A stretch of DNA of 64,000 nucleotides from Sipunculus nudus (Eukaryota; Annelida; Sipuncula; Golfingiida; Sipunculidae): positions 22,863,019-22,927,018 of the forward strand of contig CM049306.1 of assembly GCA_026874595.1 (NCBI GenBank), read 5' to 3'. Below the pieces are notes generated by a model, which was not told the origin of the DNA, did no database searches, and was given only the letters and a program-made list of their open reading frames with translations. The translations under genes and the position numbers were made by a program. Below, one piece after another: positions 51,001 through 63,000 of the stretch (position 1 is its first letter; each line of letters begins with the position of its first letter).

Positions 51001-54000
51001 GAACAAGAAACACAAGAAATCCCGAGCAGTATCGTTGGCCCTGGCACCAACTCCTAAAGGTGCTGTAAGGCCATCTATCAGCTGGGCAACACCAAGTAAG
51101 TACCTTGTTATACTTGATGAATATGATCTTCTTTCATGCTGCACATAGATTGTGAGAGCTGATTAAGATTGTCTGCAGTTGAAGATATGTCTTTTTTGGG
51201 GGGATTTGATCAAGGCAATACAGTATACTTATACATTGTTAAATGGCTACTCAGCACAGTTATTCAGATAAATTTTACAGACCCATGTCACAGAAAAATT
51301 TCAATTTTTTATTGATAAACCCTGTTACTAATAATCCCTGATAGATTTTTAAATTTTTATCATCTGTCATTCTAAACTGGCTGATGTTATATCCCAAAAG
51401 TCTGGCTGTTAAAATATCCCAAAAGTCAGCACTTGAGCTGTGTTTCTATATATTTGTATATCTGCATCCATAGTCTTTAGTGCACAAAAAATCGCAAGCC
51501 TATTTAAGCATAACCTGTTCCCCTGTGTACATATGTCAGTACTGTGCATGCACATCCACTAAACGCACCACATTCAAACTGTTTTGAGAAAAATTCAGGC
51601 ATTTTCAAGATGTAAAAATTAACCATATTTCCCAGCATAGCCCAAGGACAGGTCACCTGTGGTTGTCAATCAGAAAATCTTACAAACTTACAGAAACCAA
51701 TCATGCAGATTTGCACATACATGGAGACATAGGCATAGTGTTCCATAATTAATACTTAGTGTTTAATGCTTAATTCTAATACCTAAACACAAGCTTAATA
51801 CAGTAAAACCCCATTGTGTCGAAATCGTTTCAGTCGAATATCCTGCTTATGTTGAAGTTACTTGATTCTCTAAGTTACAACTCTAATTAAATTATTACCA
51901 AATAAAACCAGCTTGTGTCGAACCTCGGATGTGTTGAAATTTTCTGAGGGTCCCTTCAACTTCGACACAAAAAGATTTCACTGTTAACTAAACTGCCCAA
52001 CAGCAGGCGGGTCTGATGAGATGACACTGATGTTTCAGGGACTATGGCTCAGTTGGCAGAAATTGAAAGTGAGGCAGCGGGTGTTCCTCTGCCCATTGAT
52101 GAGGAGGAGGATGAATTAGATACCACACTCGGAGCTTCCCGAGAACAGGTAAGTTATTATGTTATATTCTTCCCTCTGCTTTTTCATATCAGGACATCAG
52201 ACATTCTTGTTCATTGATAAATGGTACCATTTGTGAGGGTTATAAACATCATTTAAGGTCATTAATAAATATTAGTATTTTACATATTTATTATTTTTTG
52301 TTTCTCTGTGATGGATTGTCAATAAATTAATCAATACATTGTGTAAAAAGGTAAATACACATATGCAGGGTAATTTCACATAGGTACAAACATACAAATA
52401 TCAGAATTAAATGTAAGTTGTATTGTAATTTTGAAGTTAAACATCTTTTCATTAAAGACTACACATTATACAGGGAGAGATCTTTTTATAATGAAGTCCT
52501 ATGATGATTCTATCCTTGCTCACTCAGTGTCGTGACTGTGCTTACAGTCGGGGCGTGTAGACAAAATGGCCGCTCTACCGAGGGTCGTGTAGACTATCGG
52601 TAGAACCTGAGGACTTAACATGACAAATTATATCAGTTAAAAAGGAAGAACGTAATACCTATTTAATGATATATATAATGTCTGTGCACTTTTTGTACAG
52701 GAACTTCAAGAAATGATCCAAACTCTTGGTGATATGTTGAAAGAAGAAAAACGTAAGAATGTCACCATGGAATCACGTATACGTGAGGAAGTTTGTAAAG
52801 AGATGTCTCAACATATTGTGGAGATCGAGAAAACTTACAAGTGAGTCCTTTGCCAGGTGTCATTTATGTTATAGTGAAACTGTAAGTTTACCCGTATAAT
52901 GTTTAATTAAAACTGAAAAACTGATAACAGGTATCTTGAATCTCATGATTTAAATGTTAAAATGTATGTTTAAAGTGCTTACATTTTCAGAAATCTTGCA
53001 CCTTCACAAAATTTGAGCCATTCCTTTTTCCATCAATGTCAGATAAGTTGTTCCTTAGGAAAGACTTATTAAATCAGATTTAACAGCCTTTTCATCCTTC
53101 ATGTTCATGCCATGTTCTGTCTGAATGCTAGTAACAAGAGGTGTAGGTGTATCTCATTGGGTATGTATATATATCATTACTTATCAAAAGCTGTGAAATT
53201 GGGAATATGAAGTTTATGTATTTCAGAAGTCCTGAAATTAAAGAAAAACGTCAAAATTCAGGACAAAGTTATGAAATTTGGTTCCACACGTTGGCTAACA
53301 GTAGGTCATCCCTTGACTGAGCCATAATACTGCACCTCGTTGTTTCCCGACACTAATTAAATTTTGTGAGACAGCCCCCACTACCCACAATGCCTTGCCC
53401 TGCCTGGCAACTGGGTTAGTGTACACTACCATTCAATTTACTCTGTGTCGCCGACCAAGCCGGTCACGTCTCAAACGTGTGGCCACAGGCTGGTTCTGCT
53501 GTCTTGGTTCAGCGCCAGTGTGACAATTTTTTCTTCAGACGTCTCATTAGACAAAAGAATTAAATTCAAAGGCTGGCTCACACATAAGGTGTTCTGGTGC
53601 ACTCTCCCAAAATCGTCTTGATGTGTCCCAGTGTCACTACAATGTATTCTGGTGTCACCCCAATTCTAAAAATTTTGAACATGTTCAACAAAGTCTCTAT
53701 GTCTCCCTGATCTCTCAGTCCCTGAATGCGATGTCACCCCTGTGTATAACCCCCAGTATTAAGCTTATGTGTTAGACCTGTCTTTGCTATAAATCGTGTA
53801 TGCATTCACCCTGACAAAATAAAATTTATTTTTAAAAAATATGTAAGTTAGCTTATATATTGTCATGAGGTCTTGGTTTTAACAATTATTAAGGACCCCT
53901 AAAATTATTAAATATTAATCCTCAAGGAGTGCATGATTCCTCTCACATTTGCCCAGTCTTGCTGTCTTTGTATGATATATTCTGTGTATTAGCCCTATCA

Positions 54001-57000
54001 TTTAGAAAATCCTCTCATTAATTAGTGATATGATCGAGGAGGAGAGAGAGCGGGCAGGAAGATGGGCAGATGCTCGCGTGGAAATGTACATGAGGTCCGT
54101 GAAAAAGAAGTCCACCAAGCGTAAAAAGCGAGAGGATGACGAGGAGGAAGAGGAAATGGTTCCACTGTCCCAGCACAACGCTCAGCTGGCCAGACTGCAG
54201 GTATTGACACTTACATACTATCTTAAATCTTGTTCCTTTGGTCTTAGACAAATGATATAAAATGAGATGTACGAAAGTAGCCTCATAGTGACCCTATTAA
54301 TGCATTCATATTTTACCTCATGCAATGTTTAATAGCTTGTTTCTTATGGTCCTGTGCATCATGATGCAGTTTGAATTAAGGGTGAAATGGATAGCAGATT
54401 TAGGATATGCCCTCATGTATCCAGTGAGTAAACATGGAGAAAATATACATAAAAGGATTTCTTATTTACTTTGTATTGCAATATTTTGTTGAAAATAGCA
54501 TGAAACATGAAAGGTCTGGAATAAGGGTCCTGTAGTTCTCTGCAAGTTTTGATGCTACTCATTGTTGTTATTGATCTTTTATGGTACACGTGAAAATGTG
54601 AAGATCATAATCTTGAAGGTAAAATTAAGAACTATTGTTATATGATTACCCTCATGTGCAGGTATTCGCTTTCTATAGGACAAGTTCCTAATTATATTTC
54701 TAGTCATTTGGTGGTATAAAATTTTCCCTTATGATGTAGGGTCAGTGAAAAAGCCTGCAGGGTGACTCTCTTTAAGACAACTTTCAGTCTTTGTAGCTAA
54801 AATCTGAAATAAAGCCTAATTTCCTTGGTATCATTAATTTTAAAAGCGCAAGAAAAATGGAATTTCTGTATCTCCCCTTTCTTAATATTTTTGCGTGGAT
54901 GTGATGAAGTCAAAATCAACTTGACTCAATAGCTTTGTGACCTTCCTCATGAATATTTATTGGATTGTAAGTTGTATGTTCTTGGTATATTGTAACGTAA
55001 TGCAATTAAAAGTTCTGGTGTTGACAACAACCGTTTATTAGCGGAACGAGAACACAACGGGAGCATATGGGGGTGTTTCACCAGCCCCTAAAAGAGAGTG
55101 TATAAGGGGCATGTGTCAAGATTGCTAAACAAAATCAAACGTGCAGAGATACTGATATAAAACTAACATGGTCTGTCTAGTACACGACAGTAAGGCACAA
55201 ACTGTACAAGCACATATGGTCCATTTCTTTGTTTTAGGATCAGGCTGGCCAGATTGCTGATCTCCAGGATTCTTTAGATAACACTAAAGAAGAAATTAAG
55301 CAACTGCAAGACGCACTCAAAGCTGCCATATCTGAAAGAGAGGCTGCCCAAGGCCAGCTGTCTCAGCTGAAATTTGAAGTCGCTAATCTAAAAGAAGCTA
55401 CAGAGAAGTCAGACTCAAAGGTAATGAGTTTCCCCTCATTTAATATGAGAAAACCTGATGCTGATTCTTTCTCAAGTTTAATGTGAATGAATTTGATGTC
55501 AGTAATTGATCACGAGACACGCATTCAGGATTATTAAACACAGTTTTATTCAACCGTTAAGTTAGGTATATATCCAGAGAAATACAAAGAGCACTCTAGA
55601 TATATGTAACTATATCTTTACTATTTAACATATTCAGGTTGTATTTGCTGAGAAATCACAGAAAATGGTTCACAATTCAATAGTAATATCTTAACTAAAT
55701 TGGAAATGCCTTGATGAAGCTTGGGTATTTTTAAAGCATAAGTTATAAGCATAAGAATAGCTGAATGATTTAGACTTTTTACATTTTTTTGTGTTTGGCT
55801 GTTGCAGGCCCTTAACAAGTCTCTGTGTGAACTGTCACAGTCTGAGATTGTGAGGTCACTCACACAGCAGATAAGTCAACTCAAACAAGAACTGGAGGGA
55901 AAGGTAGGCAGTGAAGAGAATTTTCTTGATTTTTTTTTATATATTTACCAAGAGCTTATTTTATTTAAAACTATCTTCTAACAACTGGCCCACTTCCTCT
56001 GTTGAATGTTTTTTTTTTTTTCTAACACAGAAACCCCTCATTGTGTAGAGTTTAAAGTTATCGTCACTGAATTGTGTACCTCCAGTGTATCAGGTGCTAA
56101 GTATATTTTCAAGTACTAAACCACAAACAAGGTTTATATTTTTTACTTTATGGCAGAATTGCATTCATTAAATTAAACTTCATAAAAACACTTATGACAC
56201 GTTTTCTGTATGGGCCATGGAGCTGGCAGTTTTATGATTAGATTTAACGATTCGATTCGGGTTTTGGGATACTTTAGTTTGTTAAATTAATGCTAGATTT
56301 CATACTGAAGCAGGCTATGGAGAGTTTTTTGTTTGTTTGATGTTATGCTTCAGTTTGAATGTTTCAATGACCACCTGATTCATAACCTTTCAGATATTTA
56401 AGTAATTAGTAACCATTTGTTCTAATCTGTTTCAGATTGCTGAGAATGGCGAGCTGAATGAGATGCTAACAGAAGCCGGGGAAACATTCCAGGCCAAGGA
56501 AGCTCGAATCCGTACACTCGAGGCGCAAGTGGCAGCCGGGACACCTAAAAAAGGTAGGACTCCTACCTTCGCTCGTCTTACAGCCAACTCCAGTGGTTTT
56601 GCATCTGACTTCAGTGACTGTGTCAGTGTACACAGACGGACCATTGGGGTACAGACTATTGAGTCCATTAAAGACTTTGCTAAAGCATGCAATAAAGGGG
56701 GCGCCCTTACCATGTTCGATTCTAGTAGAGCGTCTAACCATGTGGACATCCCCTGTACTCTGAAACCGCTAAAAGAAGTACAGCTACCGGATGAAGAAGA
56801 CAATTACCATGGCAATGCATCAGTGGTTGTTGACTTGTCCTCCTGTGTTAATGAAAACATGGCATCTCAGATGCAGTCCTTCAGCTTGAGTCACTTCCAG
56901 CCTGCAGCTTCGTCAACAATGGCCAACTGTTTAGAGGAAGAGCCCACGCTGGTGAAAAGAGCAAGTATATGCAAGAAAAAATATGGCGAAACACGCAAAC

Positions 57001-60000
57001 ACACTGCCAACGAAGAACAGGAACCAGATAGGCATAGGAGGCAGCAGAAATCAAGTTTAGATGATAAAAAACAAACTGGGGCTGCATGCAGCAAATCCAT
57101 GCTGTCAAATGCTGCAAGGGGCTCAGGCATGTTGGCAAAGCATACCCACACCAGTAGAATGAGACTCATGCATGCAGTGTCCCCGTCTGCTAATCCTGCA
57201 AAACGCGCAAAAACTGACAGGGATTCTGGAAAATCTATCATGAACAAAATGAGCAATGCTCTGCGCAGAGCAGTCGCTGGTAAAAAAGGCCAGACGAAGG
57301 AAGAAAAGAGAAGGTCATCAGTCGGAGTCAGAACAAGGGCAAGGACAAAAAAGCGATAGACTGGTCTTATTTTTCTCAGAGTGATTAGATGCCATGGTCT
57401 TGTTTAGGATATTTCGTTCAAGCCAATATCGGGTATGAGAGCTCATCACTTGATTTGTAATGTTGTCTTATATCTCACTGTAACGATTAGTAACATCCCT
57501 ATGTAATATACATAAGTACCTGTTCTTTCCTTGTCAGACAACATGAGCCTTAGAGTTTATTTAAATCCAAGGCTGTGTCCTAATGCAATGGGGCCTGTTA
57601 TGACAAGTTTTGAGTTGCAGGTAGCAGCATTTGTATATTTTAAAGTTTTACCATTCATGGTGATAAATCTATAGAAAAATTTAATGTTTGTACCATATAT
57701 GTGAATACATTAATAATGGTAATGAAAACACCTGCGGCCGGTATCAGTTTACCCCCTGAATATTTATTCCTATTAATGTAATTCAATTCCAATAAATAGT
57801 TTTTCCTTCTGTTTCAGAATTGACCCCTTATTTAACATTCTTCATTATCACAGGCTTAATGAGTTTGTGTTCAGAAGCTATTACCTGCTTATTAAGATCC
57901 TGCAATCTGTAAAGGTCCTCTGTCAGACTCTAAATGTTAAAGTAAAATTATAAGGCCTGGAGCTGTTTACTTAACATTTTCAACATTTAACCCTTGCACT
58001 GGAGGGAGCCTGTTTCTCCTTCCATTCATATAATATTGCATATTTATGAGACATCCCTGAGACATAACTGATACTTTTTACCATGTTTTAAGTATGTGAA
58101 AAAGAATTATATGGAAAAAAATTGATACTTTGAACCATGCTTTAAGTATATGTAAAAGATTTATACTGTGCTTCTCTCTCTCTTCAAACCATTCCAGTTT
58201 GTGGCCACAGAGTGATGGAAAAAATAGTTATTTTAGTCTTTAAGTGGAGAATAACCAGATCCATTAACTGCTGTTTATAAAATAAAAATGAACCATTTAA
58301 AATGTCTTTCATGTTACGTTAAACTGTGGTATTTGGGACCAGTTATATATGAGATTTACAAGTTCCAGTATTTTTGTGTGATATTATTTAAAACTGCTTT
58401 GATCTGTTTTATGGAAAACCATGTAAAAGAAATTATCAAACAGATCTCACAAGGCCTGTTAAAGGTCATTACTCAGGGGCTTTTTCTGGATTAGTTATTC
58501 AGGAGTATACCTTTCTCTTTCAAATTAAATTGAGTTAGAATTTACAATCAACATTGTTTTCATACGATTTCAAATATATTTATCAAATGATGGTTGGAAA
58601 GAGCTTTTTCATTTAAATACAATGCACCGTTAAGCTCTTTGTGTTTTAATTCTTGATTAATAAAAGGGTCTCAGGAAAATATGCTCTTGTTAATACATAA
58701 GTCATGTTGGACTTCCACTCTGGTGTCACTCCATTGACATATTACATTAAGGCTGTTTCATTATAGCTGATGTTCCTGACTGCAGATAGGCTGGAACAAG
58801 TTACCCTCAAACTAAGGCAGTGTCCGTGAGTCTGTGTTGTTATATTTCGTTTAAAGCTGATGGCACATCGGCCCATGCACACTGGTGTGTTGTCAGTTAT
58901 TTGACAATATTTTCAATATGTAACAACATCGAGCTATTATGGACGCCCTGCTCTTGGTTCAAGGGCGACTTATTCTGGGCAGCCTGGCCGTAGGAGGAAC
59001 ATGGCTACGATTAAATAGCTTTAATATCATCATAGGTCAATGGTGCAGGAACAGAGTCAGTAAGAGTACAATTTACTTATTATTTAATAAGAGTAAGGAA
59101 AATGTGATCGCAAATGATTGATAGCAAGACGCACATCATAACAGTTAATAAAGTACTGATGAATGTGTAGATCTATAAAGAATGTATGATGTGTATAGTT
59201 TGGTATGGTGTGTAAATATTTTATATTGTATATACATCTGTGCTTTGTACATAGTAAATCAGTAATATTGCATAATGTGTTCATAATCTTTTCCATATAA
59301 TGCGTGTATGGTTATAGAATTATCATTTTGATTTCAGTTGTATTTTCCCCACAATCCATTCACATTTATTAACAGTATGTGAAATAGTTATTTCATTTGA
59401 ACTAAATATATATGTAAATGGAAGATTTAATGATTAAATTGAAATGTTCAATAATTAAATTGAAACTTATGAATTCAATTATAATTTGGTGCTTTAATAA
59501 GAGTATTTTTATTGTTTACCTCATGAAGAGTAATTATATTGGTTCAGTACACTGCTTGGCTCACCTGAGCTCTGTAACATTTAAATGTGCAATGATCATT
59601 TCTCTGTCATCAGTATTTGTAATGGTTGTACTTGGTTTATCATTGTAGAAATAATAGGTTTTATTGCCTATTGTTTATGGCTTTACATTAAAGCTATCAA
59701 GGAATAATATCTCAGGCCACCCAAAAATAGGAAATTATTGTCCAAAGAAATGACCACTCCTTTATTTATAAAGTTTTACCTCTGAATCAAACATTCACAT
59801 GTTTTTGGTGTTGATAAAAAAACATTTGACTTTAGCAGATATTATTGACTGGTATTATTATTGCATGGATATTGAATTTTTTTTTTATAATCAGTGAAAC
59901 CTCAAAATCAATTCCAGCATGAATTGCCATGCTCCAGTGAAAATAAATGTGGGATGTGTTAGTTCAAATGGTGGCTTGTATGTCCTGCATCAGTTTGAGT

Positions 60001-63000
60001 GTTGTAAAATGTGTGACACTGCAGGATGTTGTTTTTCTGTCATATGATACAGAAACATTCATATAATTTTAAAATTTTATGAAATACAATGCAGTAGCAT
60101 TAGGTGATACATCTCAGTATATATATCACAGTTTATATCACTGAATTAAGATAAATTTTGATGTATCAAAATATTAAATTATTTCTTTGATGCTTGTTTC
60201 CACGTCTAGCGTATCTGAAGGTTTTTCAGTAATATTTTTAAACCAAAGCCCCCCCCCCCCCCCCCCATATCTCAAAACTCTGCAAACTTGGTCTCCATAT
60301 TGAATTCATTTCAGCCATATTACTGTCAATACTGTATACAGTGGTTGATTTCAAATTCACAGGGTTCAAAATTTTGTAATTTTCGCGTTTTCTGTGTCTT
60401 TCAAGGGATCTGTTTTCACTATTTCACCATACAAAAGACCTGCTCAAAGTATAACCATTTACATTTTATGAATTTAATAATAAAATAAAATATTTCATAT
60501 GCACAAAATTTTAATAATTGCACGCGGGAACCCAAGAAACATTGACAACTGGAATTGTTCATTAATGGCAGATAAGTTGACACAGAATTGATATAATTTA
60601 TAATTGCAATCCTTGAACATGCATGATTTATTATCATTCATAATATATATTTTTTTACCAAGTTTCAACATGCCTTCAATGATGCACCAATTCCCCTTTC
60701 ACAAATATCACAAATTTGAAACCCAAGTGAACAAAAAGGCAACCACCGTATACACTTGATTTTTTTTAAAAAGGTAGCTTGGTTTACTTCAGTGATGAAA
60801 ACATGACATTGTTAATAAGTTACAGATTACATAAACATGAAATACAAAAACTACTATTCAGTACACCAGGTGTATCACTCTACTCTACCATGAAGTTTGT
60901 GTGCTTCTGATTGATATAATGGTCTCAGTCAGGAGTCATGTTTAGTCTGCTGAAGGAGTCTCTTCTGCAAGTTGCGACAAGTCAGGTATATCTTAAAGAT
61001 AAGTTTGATAAGTCAGGAGTATCACTGGTGTCTTGGAGAAGTTTCGTTCAGTCAGAAGTGAAAAGAGTTATTGGCAATCCATGATCATACTATGTCATTT
61101 GGACCAGGCAATAGTTGGGTACCGTATAATAAGTAAAATGACTGGAGACTTGGGGAGTCACTGAGACTAGTCATTATGACTTGAGTCTGGGGAGTGTCTC
61201 TGACAGGTCATCATGACTCAAGTCTTGTGAGGCTTTGAAACAAGTCATAATGACTCACTGATGTGTAAATGTTAATGGTTGTGTCATTTAATACTTCATA
61301 CATTTTATGAAATTTTGTAAAATAAATATTTATTAACTTAAATAATATGTTTCTGCTTTACTTTTGTCATCTGTTCAGGGTACATTTTCTGGTATACATG
61401 AGTTTACAGTGAAAGCTTGATGAACAGACATCAGATATCTATGTAATTTATTAGCCTCTGAAGTTAATCTTTGGTATTGGCTTTAACAATTAACTTTAAC
61501 ATTAAGAAGTTATTTTTACTCACTTGAGGCAAAGTTGAAGACCTTTAGGGATGAAGTACTCCTTTGTAAAATGCAAGGAAATCTCTTTTAGGTAACTACA
61601 ATTTTGTTAACAATTCAGTGAATATCTTTTTCATTGTCACACACTGCCTGGTTGTGATTTAATCTTGTCAACGTGTGTACAATTATGTAACAGTAAAACT
61701 AGGCAAACAAGTGTTGGTTTGCAATACTAAGAAGATCCTGCCTAATGAAGTTTGGAGACTGGAGGAAGATAATGCAAAATGGATGGTTCTGCCATTGAAG
61801 AGAAATATACTTTATGTCCCATTTCCCTTCAGAAATCCTTACTTCTTTTAAAACATCAGTCACTGAAGTCAGATCTTGCATCATACAAAGTTAAATATTT
61901 ATGTGTGCATTTAATCAGATAAATCTAAGGGAATTTAGTGTTTTAACCATTTAAAAATTTTTCAGATTTAAATTAAAGTAGGTTTGCAATGTTTAAGTTT
62001 TAAAGCAATAGTCCTAAACAATATTTCCATGTTATCACCTTACATCAATGTAATTGTTTCACAGGGGACTGGAATGGCAAAAATATGAGCCATATCTGCA
62101 AATACAAACATTGAGCCTTCAGGTTCCATGTAATTTCAGTCATTTGATTTTTTAGGCAAGAGAGGAAAAGTGACCATGGCCATTTATAGCATATTTCATA
62201 AATATATACTCGTATTTTTATTAATAAATTAATATTTATACAAAAAGGCATGTGGTTTTGACCCCCCTTCCCTGATTATAGTCCTTCCTTGTGAGACTAC
62301 CTACTAGGTCAGTTATCCTGTCTGTATAGAATGAACTATAATGAGAAATGTGTGAGCTGCATATCCATTGTGAATGAATGCATGATTGTATGTGTGTGCA
62401 AGACAGGTATTTTACTGTGCAAAATATTGTACTGTTCAATCAAGCACAAAATTTAATGGCAGCAGTGACCGTGGTCTATAATGTCCAGGTAAAGGCAGTG
62501 TAAGTTAGAGCACCTTGTTTTATGCAAGGTAAAGCTTGAAAGTATGGTAAAATTCAGTGAGTAGGGTGTGGTAAATCCTTTAATCCTTTTTTATGATTCA
62601 TTGGGTAACACGGACATCCTTTTGTTAGGTTTTATTGTCATGTAATCCATAATTGTCTACAATAATTGAGTGCTTGAATTTGAAAGAAAAATTACCCACT
62701 TTTAAATTAAATAGTATGTGATGATCCTCCCATCGAACAAAATTTGTAATATTAAAGAAAATGGTAATAGTACAGGGTTACTGCAACCCCAAAGTTTAGG
62801 CAACTAGATGGATGATTACCCCTGCAGGGAAATTAAAAGTTCCCCAGAGGGAGAGAGAGGAGTAATCTCCTGAACACTCATATCAGCCAATGCCTTCTCC
62901 CACACCCCAGAAAACAGACATTTTAAGCCTTCGGTGGAAATCCTGTGGCATTAGTAGTATTTTTATTTTTACTTTTGTTATTATTAATATTATTATTATT

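Noticed and set aside
56466-57256. Three minus-strand ORFs opposite the KIF20 short tail
   Set aside because: Antisense shadows; the plus-strand frame is continuous with the upstream KIF20 exons and better supported.
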